Assembly: GCF_900182665.1 (NCBI RefSeq)
Contig: NZ_FXTL01000017.1
Span: 1-64,000, forward strand
From: Propioniciclava tarda
Lineage (GTDB): Bacteria; Actinomycetota; Actinomycetes; Propionibacteriales; Propionibacteriaceae
Reading direction: 5' to 3'
Length of the DNA: 64,000 nt
Part shown: positions 17,831-27,637 of the stretch, one piece after another
How the letters are laid out: the number at the start of each line of letters is the position of its first letter
Numbering within the stretch: the stretch's first letter is position 1
Program-made: the position numbers and the translations under genes
Notes under the pieces: generated by a model
Told to the model about the DNA's origin: nothing
What the model saw: only the letters and a program-made list of their open reading frames with translations
The model's database searches: none

Positions 17831-19261
17831 GTGCCCAGCACCGTTGAGAAGCTCGGCCCGTCGCGGGTCAAGCTCACCATCGAGATCCCGTTCGCCGAGC
17901 TGCAGCCGCACCTCGACAAGGCGTACCGGGAGATCGCCCAGAGCGTGAACATCCCCGGCTTCCGCCGTGGCAAGGTGCCCGCGGGCGTCATCGATCAGCG
18001 GTTCGGCCGCGGCGCCGTGCTCCAGGAGGCCATCAACGCGGCCCTGCCGGGCGCCTACGGCAAGGCGGTCGAAGAGGCCGGCGTCGTCCCGCTGGGCGAG
18101 CCCGAGATCGACGTCACCAAGCTCGAGGATCGCCAGCTGGTCGAGTTCACCGCCGAGGTGGACGTGCGTCCGGAGTTCGACCTGCCCGAGCTGTCGTCCC
18201 TGTCCGCCACCGTCGCGTCCGTGCCGGACCGCGAGGCCGAGATCGACGAGCGCATCAAGGTCATGCGCCAGCGCTTCGCCACCCGCTCCGACATCGACCG
18301 CGCCGCCGAGGCCGGCGACGTCGTGACCGTCGACATCCAGGCCAGTCAGGACGGCAAGGAGATCGTGGACGCCGCCGCGGAGGGCATCACGTACAAGGTC
18401 GGCGCCGACGGCATGTTGGACGGGCTCGACGAGGCCGTGACCGGGCTCAAGGCCGGCGAGGACGCCACGTTCAAGTCCACCCTGCTCGGCGGGCCGTTCA
18501 AGGGCCAGGAGGCCGACATTCACGTCGTCGTCCACAAGGTCCAGGCCGAGAAGCTGCCCGAGGTCGACGACGAGTTCGCACAGATGATCTCCGAGTTCGA
18601 CACCGTCGGCGAGATGCGTGAGGACCTGGGCGGCCGCGTCGACCAGATCGCGCGCCTGGAGCAGGTGCAGGAGGCGTCCGACAAGGTCCTCGACGAGCTC
18701 ATCAGCAAGGTCGACTTCGACGTTCCGCAGGGCATGGTGGACGCGCAGATCGCGGCTCGTACCGAGCAGATCGAGTCGCAGCTCGCCCAGGCTGGCTTCA
18801 CGCTGGAGCGCTACCTCGAGGAGAACACCGAGGAGGAGGCGAACACCCCCGAGGAGTTCTGGGAGATCGTCAAGACCAACACCTTCAAGGCGCTCAAGGC
18901 CCAGATCGTTCTCGACAAGCTGGCTGACGACGATCAGATCGGCGTCGAGCAGACCGAGCTCACCGAGATGCTGTTCCGCCGTGCGCAGCAGAGCGGCTCG
19001 TCTCCCGAGCAGGAGATGCAGCACATGATGGAGCACAACCACATGGGCGAGTGGATGCAGGAGATCCGCCGTTCCAAGGCTCTCAAGAAGATCGTGGCTG
19101 CGGCGAAGGTCACCGATGAGGACGGCAAGGTCGTCAACGTGGCAGCGGTCCGTCCCGACGGCACGCTGGACGAGTCGGTCGAGGTCGTCGAAGCCGAGGC
19201 TCCCGCGAAGCCGGCGAAGAAGCCCGCCGCCAAGAAGGCCAAGGCAGACGCCGACAAATAG
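17831..19261 (+). CDS. tig: Trigger factor, ribosome-associated chaperone and prolyl isomerase
   Basis: Protein of 476 aa. The N-terminal ribosome-binding domain carries the signature GFRRGKVP near residue 45. An FKBP-type PPIase domain spans about 150-235, followed by the helical substrate-binding C-domain and an actinobacterial Lys/Ala-rich tail. GTG at 17831 (PSTVEKLGPSRVKL) was preferred over GTG at 17822 because AGGAG (17818-17822) is 8 nt before the former and overlaps the latter. It precedes clpP1-clpP2-clpX, the conserved order in actinobacteria, and is closed by its own terminator. Confidence 0.96.
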   Translation: MPSTVEKLGPSRVKLTIEIPFAELQPHLDKAYREIAQSVNIPGFRRGKVPAGVIDQRFGRGAVLQEAINAALPGAYGKAVEEAGVVPLGEPEIDVTKLEDRQLVEFTAEVDVRPEFDLPELSSLSATVASVPDREAEIDERIKVMRQRFATRSDIDRAAEAGDVVTVDIQASQDGKEIVDAAAEGITYKVGADGMLDGLDEAVTGLKAGEDATFKSTLLGGPFKGQEADIHVVVHKVQAEKLPEVDDEFAQMISEFDTVGEMREDLGGRVDQIARLEQVQEASDKVLDELISKVDFDVPQGMVDAQIAARTEQIESQLAQAGFTLERYLEENTEEEANTPEEFWEIVKTNTFKALKAQIVLDKLADDDQIGVEQTELTEMLFRRAQQSGSSPEQEMQHMMEHNHMGEWMQEIRRSKALKKIVAAAKVTDEDGKVVNVAAVRPDGTLDESVEVVEAEAPAKPAKKPAAKKAKADADK

Positions 19262-19279
19262 TCCCCGCTGGGTCGAACT

Positions 19280-19320
19280 GGACGCCTCGCGCAGACTGCG
19301 CGGGGCGTCCGTCGTTTTTC
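19280..19320 (+). terminator. Rho-independent terminator of tig with GGACGCC at stem base
   Basis: Stem GGACGCC-T-CGCGCAG (19280-19294) pairs with CTGCGCG-G-GGCGTCC (19296-19310), followed by GTCGTTTTTC. The outer seven pairs are the window's over-represented word facing its own complement. Confidence 0.9.
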
Positions 19321-19358
19321 CAATCGGACGCCGACGCGGCAACTCTCCACCCTCGACC

Positions 19359-19376
19359 TTTGGCCGTCAGCGAACA
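19359..19376 (+). promoter_or_regulatory. Possible ClgR half-site upstream of clpP1
   Basis: TGGCCGTCAGCGAACA: the right half (AGCGAAC) matches the actinobacterial ClgR consensus as I recall it; the left half is poor. It lies about 40 bp upstream of the clpP1 -10 box, a plausible activator position. Confidence 0.3.
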
Positions 19377-19413
19377 CCGCACGCCGCTCCTTAGTTTTGT
19401 CGGACGGCACAGG

Positions 19414-19419
19414 TAGGTT
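19414..19419 (+). promoter_or_regulatory. -10 box of leaderless clpP1 promoter
   Basis: TAGGTT followed by 7 nt and GTG at 19427. TTAGTT lies 17 bp upstream as a possible -35. Confidence 0.55.
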
Positions 19420-19426
19420 CACCACC

Positions 19427-20056
19427 GTGACTCAATACGAACCTGCACAGGCGCCGCGCATGGCCGGCCCCAGTTCCAGCGTGGGCATGAGCGACTCCGT
19501 CTACCAGGCGCTGCTGAAGAACCGCATCATCTTCCTCGGCGACGAGGTGCGCGACGACAACGCCAACGCCATCTGCGCCCAGATGCTGCTCCTCAACGCC
19601 GAAGACCCGACCAAGGACATCTACCTCTACATCAACTCGCCGGGCGGGTCGGTGACCGCCGGCATGGCGATCTTCGACACCATGCAGTGGATCAGCAACG
19701 ACGTTGCGACCGTGGCCATGGGCCTGGCCGCCTCGATGGGGCAGTTCCTGCTGAGCGCGGGCACCCCGGGCAAGCGGTACGCCCTGCCGCACGCGAAGAT
19801 CATGATGCACCAGCCGTCCGGCGGCATCGGCGGCACGGCGTCCGACATCAAGATCCTCGCCGAGCAGATCATCGCCACCAAGAAGGAGATGGCCGCGCTG
19901 ATCGCCGAGCACACCGGCCAGACCATCGAGCAGATCGAGGCCGACTCCGACCGCGACCGGTGGTTCACCGCGAAGCAGGCCCTGGAGTACGGCTTCATCG
20001 ACCACGTCTACACGCGCGCTGCCGACATCACGTCGCCCGACGCGCCGAACCAGTGA
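19427..20056 (+). CDS. clpP1: ATP-dependent Clp protease proteolytic subunit 1
   Basis: Serine protease subunit of 209 aa forming one heptameric ring of the heteromeric ClpP1P2 barrel. Catalytic Ser103 (GLAASMGQF) and His128 (MMHQPSGG) are present, with the Asp in the ADSDRDRWF region. GTG at 19427 was chosen because the upstream frame is the promoter itself; the result is a leaderless mRNA. clpP2 follows after 8 nt and clpX after that, so protease and unfoldase are co-produced. Confidence 0.95.
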   Translation: MTQYEPAQAPRMAGPSSSVGMSDSVYQALLKNRIIFLGDEVRDDNANAICAQMLLLNAEDPTKDIYLYINSPGGSVTAGMAIFDTMQWISNDVATVAMGLAASMGQFLLSAGTPGKRYALPHAKIMMHQPSGGIGGTASDIKILAEQIIATKKEMAALIAEHTGQTIEQIEADSDRDRWFTAKQALEYGFIDHVYTRAADITSPDAPNQ

Positions 20057-20064
20057 GGACTCCC

Positions 20065-20718
20065 ATGAGCAACCTGATGCCCGGCGGCCTGGCGCCCGCG
20101 GGCGCCTCCATGGACTACTACATCCCGCAGTGGGAAGAGCGCACGAGCTACGGCGTCCGTCGCGTCGACCCCTACACGAAGCTGTTCGAGGACCGCATCA
20201 TCTTCCTCGGCACCCCGGTGACGGACGACATCGCGAACGCCGTGATGGCGCAGCTGCTGTGCCTGCAGTCGATGGATCCCGAGCGGCCGATCTCGATGTA
20301 CATCAACTCGCCCGGCGGCTCGTTCTCGGCGATGACGGCCATCTACGACACGATGCAGTACATCAAGCCCCCGATCGAGACGGTGTGCCTCGGCATGGCC
20401 GCGTCGGCGGCCGCGATCCTGCTGGCGGCGGGCACGAAGGGCAAGCGCTTGGCGCTGCCGAACTCGACGATCCTCATCCACCAGCCGGCCATGGGCCAGG
20501 GCAGCTACGGCCAGAGTTCCGACCTCGAGATCCAGGCGAACGAGATCCTGCGGATCCGTGCGCTCATGGAGAAGATGCTCAGCGACGCCACGGGCCAGCC
20601 CGTCGAGCGCATCAGCCGCGACGTCGACCGCGACAAGTACCTGACCGCCGAGCAGGCCAAGGAGTACGGCATCATCGACGACATCTTGACGTCGCTCAAG
20701 GAACTGCCGAGGAACTGA
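20065..20718 (+). CDS. clpP2: ATP-dependent Clp protease proteolytic subunit 2
   Basis: Second ClpP paralogue, 217 aa, with Ser114 ([10 protein letters not shown]) and His139 ([10 protein letters not shown]). The N-terminal extension with [15 protein letters not shown] is characteristic of actinobacterial ClpP2, the ring that docks ClpX/ClpC1. The ATG lies 8 nt after the clpP1 stop with a GAGGA ribosome-binding site across the junction. It is co-transcribed with clpP1 and clpX. Confidence 0.95.
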   Translation: MSNLMPGGLAPAGASMDYYIPQWEERTSYGVRRVDPYTKLFEDRIIFLGTPVTDDIANAVMAQLLCLQSMDPERPISMYINSPGGSFSAMTAIYDTMQYIKPPIETVCLGMAASAAAILLAAGTKGKRLALPNSTILIHQPAMGQGSYGQSSDLEIQANEILRIRALMEKMLSDATGQPVERISRDVDRDKYLTAEQAKEYGIIDDILTSLKELPRN

Positions 20719-20719
20719 C

Positions 20720-22015
20720 GTGGCGCGCATCGGGGAAACCTCCGACCTGGTGAAGTGCTCTTTTTGCGGAAAGAGCCAAAAGCAGGTCAAGAAGCTCATT
20801 GCCGGGCCTGGGGTGTACATCTGCTGTGAGTGCATCGAGCTCTGCAACGAGATCATCGAGGAGGAGTTCTCCGAGGCGCGCGACGTCGGCCTGATCGAGG
20901 AGCTGCCCAAGCCCCGCGAGATCTGCGCCTTCCTCGACCACTACGTGATCGGGCAGGAGACCGCCAAGAAGGCCTTGGCGGTCGCCGTCTACAACCACTA
21001 CAAGCGGGTCCAGGCGCAGGCGACGGCGTCCCCACGCCGGACGCCGGACGACGACCTGGTCGAGCTGGGCAAGTCGAACATCCTGCTGATCGGGCCCACG
21101 GGCTGCGGCAAGACCTACCTGGCGCAGACGCTCGCGCGCATGCTGAACGTGCCGTTCGCCATGGCGGACGCGACCGCGCTCACCGAGGCGGGCTACGTCG
21201 GGGAAGACGTCGAGAACATCCTGCTCAAGCTGATCCAGGCCGCCGACTTCGACGTCAAGAAGGCCGAGACCGGCATCATCTACATCGACGAGATCGACAA
21301 GGTGGCCCGCAAGAGCGAGAACCCGTCGATCACGCGCGACGTGTCGGGCGAGGGCGTCCAGCAGGCGCTGCTGAAGATCCTGGAGGGCACGACGGCGTCC
21401 GTGCCGCCGCAGGGTGGGCGCAAGCATCCGCACCAGGAGTTCATCCAGATCGACACGACGAACATCCTGTTCATCGTGGGCGGTGCCTTCGCCGGTCTGG
21501 AGGAGATCATCAACCAGCGCATCGGCAAGCGTCCGCTGGGGTTCAACAACGACATCGAGCTGCGCAAGGACGCCTCCACGAACCCGTTCGAAGAGGTGCG
21601 TCCGGAAGACCTGCACAAGTTCGGTCTGATCCCCGAGTTCATTGGACGCCTCCCGATGATCTCCACGGTCAACCCGCTGGACACCGAGGCCCTCATCCGG
21701 ATTCTCGTGGAGCCGCGCAACGCGCTGGTGAAGCAGTTCCGCAAGCTCTTCGAGCTGGACGGCGTCGACCTCGACTTCTCGGACGAAGCCATCGAGGCGA
21801 TCGCCGAGATGGCCATGGCGCGGGGCATCGGGGCGCGCGGGCTGCGCTCGATCCTCGAAGAGATCCTGCTGAACGTGATGTATCACGTGCCCAGCGAGGA
21901 CGACGTGGCCCAGGTCCAGGTCACCGAAGCCGTGGTCCGCAGCGGCGCCGAGCCCAAGCTGGTGCCGCGGGCCCAGCTCGCCGGGCGCGGGCGCCGCAGC
22001 GCCAAGTCTGCCTGA
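20720..22015 (+). CDS. clpX: ATP-dependent Clp protease ATP-binding subunit ClpX
   Basis: AAA+ unfoldase of 431 aa. An N-terminal C4 zinc-binding domain (CSFC at 13-16 and CCEC about 36-39) mediates dimerisation and adaptor binding. The Walker A GPTGCGKT and Walker [10 protein letters not shown], sensor loops and the ClpP-docking IGF-type loop region are present. It starts with GTG one base after the clpP2 stop. Downstream is a fourfold degenerate repeat whose first unit begins at the clpX stop codon. Confidence 0.96.
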   Translation: MARIGETSDLVKCSFCGKSQKQVKKLIAGPGVYICCECIELCNEIIEEEFSEARDVGLIEELPKPREICAFLDHYVIGQETAKKALAVAVYNHYKRVQAQATASPRRTPDDDLVELGKSNILLIGPTGCGKTYLAQTLARMLNVPFAMADATALTEAGYVGEDVENILLKLIQAADFDVKKAETGIIYIDEIDKVARKSENPSITRDVSGEGVQQALLKILEGTTASVPPQGGRKHPHQEFIQIDTTNILFIVGGAFAGLEEIINQRIGKRPLGFNNDIELRKDASTNPFEEVRPEDLHKFGLIPEFIGRLPMISTVNPLDTEALIRILVEPRNALVKQFRKLFELDGVDLDFSDEAIEAIAEMAMARGIGARGLRSILEEILLNVMYHVPSEDDVAQVQVTEAVVRSGAEPKLVPRAQLAGRGRRSAKSA

Positions 22016-22134
22016 CGGCCGCCTGGAGGCCCCCGGATGTGCCTTGACAGGCGCCTAGGTCCGGTGCGCTCCGTCTGACGGGCGCCTGGAGCCCCGTCAG
22101 TTCCGCTTGATAGGCGCTCGAGCCCCCGACAGGC
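22013..22134. repeat. Four degenerate tandem units of about 32 bp after clpX
   Basis: Units start at 22013, 22045, 22076 and 22108 (spacing 32, 31, 32). Each begins TGA(C/T), then (A/G)GGCGCCT-like sequence, then a C-rich segment. Unit 1 includes the clpX stop and unit 4 runs into the valS stop. Too short and divergent for CRISPR; it occupies the whole convergent gap. Confidence 0.6.
22075..22100. terminator. Hairpin in repeat unit 3, between convergent clpX and valS
   Basis: CTGACGGG (22075-22082) and CCCGTCAG (22093-22100) form a perfect 8-bp stem around a 10-nt loop. Probably a bidirectional terminator for clpX and valS. Confidence 0.55.
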
Positions 22135-24726
22135 CTAGGCGGACGCCTCGGGCGCGGCCAGGTCCGCGGCCACGGCGACGGAGTCCCCGCCGGGCACCCA
22201 CGCGATGGGCGCGGTGATCCGGCCCACGGCCCGCAGGTCCGCCTCGGCGAGACGCAGCCGCGCCACCGACGCTTCCGGACCCGACACGGACGCCGACGTC
22301 AGCTCCGTCTTCATCGAGACCTTCGCGTTCGACTTCACGCCGCGGATGCCGATCAGGGCCGCAGACACGTCGCCCAGCAGGGCCGCATCGCCTGAACCCG
22401 GCAACTCGTCGACCGAAGGCCAGGACGCCAGGTGCACCGAGCCCTCGCGCCACCACGACCACACCTCCTCGGTGACGAACGGCAGGAAGGGCGCGAACAG
22501 CCGCAGCTGGACGTCGAGCGCCAACTGCAACGCCGCCTGCGCGGACGCCGCCGCCTCGGCCCCCTGGGCCCCGTAGGCGCGCTCCTTGACCAGCTCCAGG
22601 TAGTCGTCGCAGAACGTCCAGAAGAACCGCTCCGCGGCCTCTAGCGCCGGGGTGTAGTCGAACGACTCGAAGGCGTCCGTGGCCGTCGCCACGACGGAGC
22701 GCAGCTCGGCGAGCATCGCGAGATCGACCGGGGCCGTGATCGCGTCGGCCGCGACGCGGGCGTCCGCCTGGCCGAGCACGAACTTGGACGCGTTGAGGAC
22801 CTTCATGGCGAGACGGCGTCCGACCTTCATCTGGGTCTCGTCGAAGGGGGAGTCCATGCCCGGACGCGCCATCGCGGCGCGCCAGCGGACGGCGTCCGAC
22901 CCGAACCGCTCCAGGATGTCGGTCGGCACCACCACGTTGCCCTTGGACTTGCTCATCTTCTTGCGATCGGGGTCGACCACGAAGCCCGAGATCGACGCGC
23001 GCCGCCACGGCAGGCAGTCGTGCTCCAGGTGCGAGCGCACGACGCGGCTGAACAGCCAGGTCCGGATGATGTCGTGGGCCTGCGGGGCGAGGTCCATGGG
23101 GAAGGTGAGGCCCCACAGCTCCTCGTCGCGGCCCCAGCCGCAGGCGATCTGGGGTGACAGCGACGAGGTGGCCCAGGTGTCCATGACGTCCGGGTCCCCG
23201 ATGAAGCCGCCCGGCTTGCCCCTGGACGCCTCGTCGAAGCCTGGCGCGGTCTGCGAGGCGGGGTCGACCGGCAGGGACGCCTCGTCGGCCACGATCGGAC
23301 GCGCGTAGTCGGGCTCGCCGTCGGCGTCCAGGCGGTACCAGACGGGGAAGGGAACGCCGAAGAAGCGCTGCCGCGAGATGAGCCAGTCGCCGTTGAGGCC
23401 GTTGACCCAGTTCAGGTAGCGGTGCCGCATGTGCTCGGGCACCCACGCCAGCTCCTCGCCGCGCGCCATCAGCGCGTCGCGCAGGTCGTCGTCGCGGCCG
23501 CCGTTGGTGATGTACCACTGGCGCGTCGACACGATCTCGAGGGGCTTGTCGCCCTTCTCGTAGAAGTTGGCCATGCGCGAGGTGGGCTTGGGCTCGCCGT
23601 CCAGGTCGCCCGTCTCGCGCAGCCGGGCGACGATCGCCTCGCGGGCCGAGAACGTCGTCTTGCCGGCCAGCTCGGCGTAGAAGGACGCGTCAGTCAGCCA
23701 CTCGGGGGTCTCGGAGGTGAGGCGTCCGTCGCGGCCGATGATCGTGCGCATGGGCAGCTGCAGCTCGCGCCACCAGATCACGTCGGTCAGGTCGCCGAAG
23801 GTGCAGCACATCGCGATACCGGCGCCCTTGTCCTTCTCGGCTGCGGCGTGCGGCAACACCGGGATCTCAACCCCGAACACCGGCGACGTCACGGTCGTCC
23901 CGAACAGCGGCTGGTAGCGCTCGTCGTCCGGGTGCGCGATCAGGGCGCACACGCTCGGGATCAGCTCCGGACGCGTCGTCTCGATGTAGACCGGCGAGCC
24001 GTCCGGCCGACGGAAAGCCACGCGGTGGTAGGCACCCGGGTACTCGCGCGCCTCCAGCTCGGCCTGCGCCACCGCCGTCTGGAACGTCACGTCCCACATG
24101 GTCGGCGCCTCCGACAGGTACGCCTCGCCGCGGGCGTGGTTGTGCAGGAAGGCACGCTGCGCCACGCGCTGGGATTCGGTCGAGATCGTCTCGTACAGGG
24201 TGTCCCAGTCGACCGACAGCCCGAGGTGCCGCCACAGGTCCTCGAATGCCTGCTCGTCGACGGCGGTGAGCTCGTGGCACAGCTCGATGAAGTTGCGGCG
24301 GCTGATGGGCACCTGCCGCTTCGGGTCCGGGTTGGTGGGGGGCGCGAAGTCGGGGTCGTACGGCACGGACGGGTCGCAGCGGACGCCGTAGAAGTTCTGG
24401 ACGCGACGCTCGGTCGGCAGCCCGTTGTCGTCCCAGCCCATCGGGTAGAAGACGTGCTTGCCGCGCATGCGCTGGTAGCGCGCGATGAGGTCGGTGTGGG
24501 TGTAGCTGAACACGTGACCGACGTGCAGCGACCCCGAGACCGTCGGCGGGGGAGTGTCGATGCTGAACACCTGATCGCGGCTCGCCGGACGCAGAAAGGC
24601 GTACGTGCCGGCGTCCTTCCATCGGGCCGACCAGGTCGCCTCCAGTCCCTCGAGGACGGGGCGGTCCGGTACCGCGAACGCGGACGAGGTCGTCGCGGGA
24701 GGGGCCTGGTGCGGTTGCGCGGTCAT
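22135..24726 (-). CDS. valS: Valine--tRNA ligase, alternate (short) type
   Basis: Class I aminoacyl-tRNA synthetase of 863 aa. HVGH is at 68-71 ([13 protein letters not shown]) and KMSKSKGN lies near 590. The editing domain and anticodon-binding domain are present, but the long C-terminal coiled coil of E. coli-type ValS is not evident. The sequence around HVGH matches the alternate ValS group found in actinobacteria. ATG at 24726 is supported by a TAAAAT -10 box 8 nt upstream; the longer frame runs back through the dsbA-like terminator. Confidence 0.95.
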   Translation of the reverse strand: MTAQPHQAPPATTSSAFAVPDRPVLEGLEATWSARWKDAGTYAFLRPASRDQVFSIDTPPPTVSGSLHVGHVFSYTHTDLIARYQRMRGKHVFYPMGWDDNGLPTERRVQNFYGVRCDPSVPYDPDFAPPTNPDPKRQVPISRRNFIELCHELTAVDEQAFEDLWRHLGLSVDWDTLYETISTESQRVAQRAFLHNHARGEAYLSEAPTMWDVTFQTAVAQAELEAREYPGAYHRVAFRRPDGSPVYIETTRPELIPSVCALIAHPDDERYQPLFGTTVTSPVFGVEIPVLPHAAAEKDKGAGIAMCCTFGDLTDVIWWRELQLPMRTIIGRDGRLTSETPEWLTDASFYAELAGKTTFSAREAIVARLRETGDLDGEPKPTSRMANFYEKGDKPLEIVSTRQWYITNGGRDDDLRDALMARGEELAWVPEHMRHRYLNWVNGLNGDWLISRQRFFGVPFPVWYRLDADGEPDYARPIVADEASLPVDPASQTAPGFDEASRGKPGGFIGDPDVMDTWATSSLSPQIACGWGRDEELWGLTFPMDLAPQAHDIIRTWLFSRVVRSHLEHDCLPWRRASISGFVVDPDRKKMSKSKGNVVVPTDILERFGSDAVRWRAAMARPGMDSPFDETQMKVGRRLAMKVLNASKFVLGQADARVAADAITAPVDLAMLAELRSVVATATDAFESFDYTPALEAAERFFWTFCDDYLELVKERAYGAQGAEAAASAQAALQLALDVQLRLFAPFLPFVTEEVWSWWREGSVHLASWPSVDELPGSGDAALLGDVSAALIGIRGVKSNAKVSMKTELTSASVSGPEASVARLRLAEADLRAVGRITAPIAWVPGGDSVAVAADLAAPEASA

Positions 24727-24734
24727 GGTCCGCG

Positions 24735-24740
24735 ATTTTA
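24735..24740 (-). promoter_or_regulatory. -10 box of leaderless valS promoter
   Basis: TAAAAT on the minus strand, 8 nt before the valS ATG, the closest match to the sigma-70 -10 consensus in the window. The -35/-10 spacer coincides with the left arm of the hairpin at 24744-24783. Confidence 0.6.
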
Positions 24741-24743
24741 CGA

Positions 24744-24783
24744 GGACGCCGCCGCGCACGTCACATCGTGCGCGGCGGCGTCC
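24744..24783 (-). terminator. Perfect 17-bp hairpin with GGACGCC at stem base
   Basis: GGACGCC plus GCCGCGCACG (24744-24760) pairs perfectly with its complement at 24767-24783 around the loop TCACAT. It lies between the dsbA-like stop and the valS start, both on the minus strand. Probably terminates the MauE/DsbA operon, although no T-tract follows. Confidence 0.75.
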
Positions 24784-24800
24784 AGGTTCGTGGGGGGCGA

Positions 24801-25649
24801 TCAGCCGGCCGTGGCCTTGATCGCTTCCAGGAGCGAGGCCTGGTTGGCGGCGTCCAGCTTGGTGGTGTCGAGGCGCTTGCCGTTGACCGTCATGAGGGGC
24901 GTGGAGCCCCAGGCCTTGGCCTCGGGGTTCGTCTCGCCACCCAGCTTCGTGTACTGGGCGGTGGTGTACGCGGTGTTGAACTTGTTTTGCTGGTCGACGA
25001 AGGTCGCGGTGGCGCGGGTGTCGAAGCAGGACTGGAACTGGGTCAGCTTCTCGCCCGTCAGTCCCGCGGCGGCCGGGAACGTGCTGCGTAGCTGCTCGGT
25101 GGTGTAGCCGGCGCCCTCCTTGGTCGGCTGCCCCTTGAAGATGGCCAGGTGATATTCGGGGAAGACGCCCTGGACGTCGGCGCACGCGGCGCCGATGGCG
25201 GGGTTGGTCGACTTGTTGGTGCCGAGGCGGTCGAGGAAGGTTTCGATCTGCACCGAGTACTTGATCTCACCCGAGCGCGCGAGCTCGTTCAAGGTGACCC
25301 CGAAGGCTTCGTCGAACGCCTTGCAGCCCGGGCACTGGTAGTCGGCGTACAGCTGCACGACCGGCGCTCCCGGCTTCGCCTTGTCCTGGGCGATGCCGAT
25401 GCCGTCCTTGACCGAGTTGGGGTTCGTCCCGGCCTGGACGCCGTACGAGTTGACCACCGCGTTGGGCGGGGTCACGCTGCCGCCGCCCTTGCCGCCCTGG
25501 CTGATCAGCACCACGGCCAGGATCACGACCAGCAACACGGCGACGACGATCGCGCCGAGCCCGACCATCTTGCGGTTGCGAGCCGCCTTCTCCGCGGCGA
25601 GCTGCTGGGCCTTGAGGGCCTCGCGTCGGCTGGTGCTGGGATTGGCCAT
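24801..25649 (-). CDS. Membrane-anchored DsbA-like thiol oxidoreductase
   Basis: Protein of 282 aa: basic N-terminus, TM helix at about 28-50, Gly-rich linker, then an extracytoplasmic thioredoxin/DsbA domain with QCPGCKAF (CPGC active site near residue 120) and a cis-Pro loop STPLMTVNG. Probably catalyses disulfide formation or exchange in exported proteins. AGGAG lies 8 nt before the ATG. It follows a MauE-like membrane gene, which may be its quinone-linked redox partner. Confidence 0.9.
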   Translation of the reverse strand: MANPSTSRREALKAQQLAAEKAARNRKMVGLGAIVVAVLLVVILAVVLISQGGKGGGSVTPPNAVVNSYGVQAGTNPNSVKDGIGIAQDKAKPGAPVVQLYADYQCPGCKAFDEAFGVTLNELARSGEIKYSVQIETFLDRLGTNKSTNPAIGAACADVQGVFPEYHLAIFKGQPTKEGAGYTTEQLRSTFPAAAGLTGEKLTQFQSCFDTRATATFVDQQNKFNTAYTTAQYTKLGGETNPEAKAWGSTPLMTVNGKRLDTTKLDAANQASLLEAIKATAG

Positions 25650-25683
25650 GAAGAACTCCTGTTGATGCGGTGAACGGCCCAAT

Positions 25684-26202
25684 CTAGTGGATGTCGACGG
25701 GCGGGAAGAGCCTGTCCTCGAGGGCGAGGGCCGAGCGGGGTCGGATCAACAGCCAGCTCGCGCAGGCGAGCAGCCCCACGTCCCGAAGGATTTCCCAGGG
25801 GTAGCTGGCCAAGGCCTTGGCAGCGTCCACCTCTCCACCACCGCCGAAACAGCCGCAGTCGATCGAGATGCCGCGATACCACACGCTGGCGATGGCGACG
25901 ATGAAGCCGATCATCAGGAGCGCACCAACCAGGGCCGCCACGCGCGTGAACAGGCCGACGATCAGCAGCAGCCCGACGGCCACTTCGAGGATGGGGAGGC
26001 CGTAGCCGAGCGGGGCCGTAACCTCGTACGGCAGCAGCCTGTAGGAGCGGACGGCGTACACCGACTCCTCCAGGTTGCCGAGCTTCAGCCCGCCCGCGAG
26101 GAGCAGCACGACCCCCAGGACGAGGCGTGCGGCCAGGCCGACCCAGTCGCGCCAGGCGCGTTGGGGGGCCGCCACGATCGGTGAATCCGGGGTTTCGCTC
26201 AC
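25684..26202 (-). CDS. MauE/DoxX-like membrane redox protein
   Basis: Four-span membrane protein of 172 aa. It contains a CGCFG motif (SIDCGCFGGGG) at a loop/helix boundary as in MauE/methylamine-utilisation-type proteins, which provide or relay disulfide equivalents. The immediately downstream DsbA-like gene strengthens that reading: the pair could form a minimal VKOR/DsbB-like oxidation system. GTG at 26202 is fixed by a TAGACT box 7 nt upstream (leaderless). Confidence 0.8.
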   Translation of the reverse strand: MSETPDSPIVAAPQRAWRDWVGLAARLVLGVVLLLAGGLKLGNLEESVYAVRSYRLLPYEVTAPLGYGLPILEVAVGLLLIVGLFTRVAALVGALLMIGFIVAIASVWYRGISIDCGCFGGGGEVDAAKALASYPWEILRDVGLLACASWLLIRPRSALALEDRLFPPVDIH

Positions 26203-26209
26203 GGCGGCG

Positions 26210-26215
26210 AGTCTA
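26210..26215 (-). promoter_or_regulatory. -10 box of leaderless MauE-like promoter
   Basis: TAGACT on the minus strand, 7 nt before the GTG at 26202. Confidence 0.55.
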
Positions 26216-26233
26216 GAGGCAGCCCCTGACAAG

Positions 26234-26239
26234 TAGGCT
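26234..26239 (+). promoter_or_regulatory. -10 box of folC promoter
   Basis: TAGGCT followed by 9 nt and the ATG at 26249; leaderless or with a leader of only 1-3 nt. Confidence 0.5.
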
Positions 26240-26248
26240 GTCCCGATC

Positions 26249-27637
26249 ATGAGCACGCCATCCCACGCCGAGATCGCCGCGACGCTGCAGGCCCGCTGGC
26301 CCGAGTCGCATCCAGCTCCGAGCCTGGCCCGGATCGAGGCGCTGTGCGACCTGCTCGGGTCGCCGCAGGACGCCTACCCGGTCATCCAGATCACCGGGAC
26401 CAACGGCAAGGGCAGCACGGCGTTGATGATCGACTCGTTGCTGCGAGCCCTGGGCCTGCGCACCGGACGCATCAGCTCCCCCCACCTCGTCGACCTCACC
26501 GAGCGCATCGCGATCGACGGCCGGCCCATGGACGCCGACGCGTTCGACGAGCTCGTTGCTGAAACCCAGCCGTTCGTCGATCTCGTGGACGCCCAGGCGA
26601 TCGACGGCATCCCCATGACGTTCTTCGAGGTCATGACGGGGCTGGCCTACGCCGCGTTCGCGCAGGCCCCGGTGGACGTCGCCGTCGTCGAGGTCGGCAT
26701 GGGCGGCAGCTGGGACGCCACCAGCGTCGCGGACGCGTCCGTCGCCGTGCTGTGCCCGATCGACCTCGACCACACGCACCTGCTGGGCGACACGGTCGAG
26801 GAGATCGCCGGCGAGAAGGCTGGCATCATCAAGCCCGGCTCGGTGGCCGTCGTCGCCCATCAGCGACCCGAGGTCGACGAGGTGATCGCCCGTCGCTGCA
26901 GAGACGTGGGTGCAAGATTCGTCACCGAAGGCGACGGCTTCGCACTGCTGGATCGCCGCGTGGCCGTCGGCGGGCAGGTCATCCGGGTCGAAGCCGCGGG
27001 CGGACCGGTGGACGACGTCCTCCTCCCGTTGCACGGCGAGCACATGGCCCACAACGCGGCCTTGGCGATCGCGGCGGTCGAGGCATTCCTCGGCGGCAAG
27101 CCGCTGGCTGCCGACGTGATCGCCGAGGGCCTCGGCGCCGTCGTGGCGCCGGCCCGCCTCGAAGTGATCCACCGCGCGCCGACGGTCGTCCTCGACACGT
27201 GCCACAACCCGCACGGGGCTCGGGCCACGATCGACGGCGTGACGGAGGCGTTCGACTTCGATCCGCTGATCGGCATCACAGCGATGATGCGGGACAAGGA
27301 CGTGGACGGCGTCCTCGAGATCTTCGCCGAGAAGATGGACTCGGTCGTCTGCACGACCGTGGCTTCCACCTCGCGCGGCATGACCCCGGACGACCTCGCC
27401 GCGCACGCCGAGGAGATCTTCGGCCCCGGCCGGGTCTTTACCGCGGCCACCATGGCGGACGCCGTCGACCGGGCCATCGCCCTCGCCGACGACGCGGGCG
27501 GACGCGCCGGAGTCCTGATTGCTGGATCGGTGATCGCGGCGGGTGAGGCGCGCGCCCTGCTCGTGCGTCCGGACGCCGACCCCGATCCCGACCCCTGGGG
27601 CGAGTCCGACCGCGATGACGTCGAGGAGGACGCGTGA
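26249..27637 (+). CDS. folC: Folylpolyglutamate synthase / dihydrofolate synthase
   Basis: Mur-ligase-family enzyme of 462 aa that adds glutamate to dihydropteroate or folates. P-loop GTNGKGST at 50-57, the SSPHLVDLTERI motif, and the central EVGMGGSWDATS and HNPHGA motifs are intact. The C-terminal acidic tail (about 20 Asp/Glu-rich residues) is an addition. In M. tuberculosis folC also follows valS. The stop overlaps the GTG of the next gene. Confidence 0.95.
   Translation: MSTPSHAEIAATLQARWPESHPAPSLARIEALCDLLGSPQDAYPVIQITGTNGKGSTALMIDSLLRALGLRTGRISSPHLVDLTERIAIDGRPMDADAFDELVAETQPFVDLVDAQAIDGIPMTFFEVMTGLAYAAFAQAPVDVAVVEVGMGGSWDATSVADASVAVLCPIDLDHTHLLGDTVEEIAGEKAGIIKPGSVAVVAHQRPEVDEVIARRCRDVGARFVTEGDGFALLDRRVAVGGQVIRVEAAGGPVDDVLLPLHGEHMAHNAALAIAAVEAFLGGKPLAADVIAEGLGAVVAPARLEVIHRAPTVVLDTCHNPHGARATIDGVTEAFDFDPLIGITAMMRDKDVDGVLEIFAEKMDSVVCTTVASTSRGMTPDDLAAHAEEIFGPGRVFTAATMADAVDRAIALADDAGGRAGVLIAGSVIAAGEARALLVRPDADPDPDPWGESDRDDVEEDA

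Noticed and set aside
22013-22134. CRISPR-like array
   Set aside because: Units are contiguous, degenerate and without spacers; there are no cas genes.
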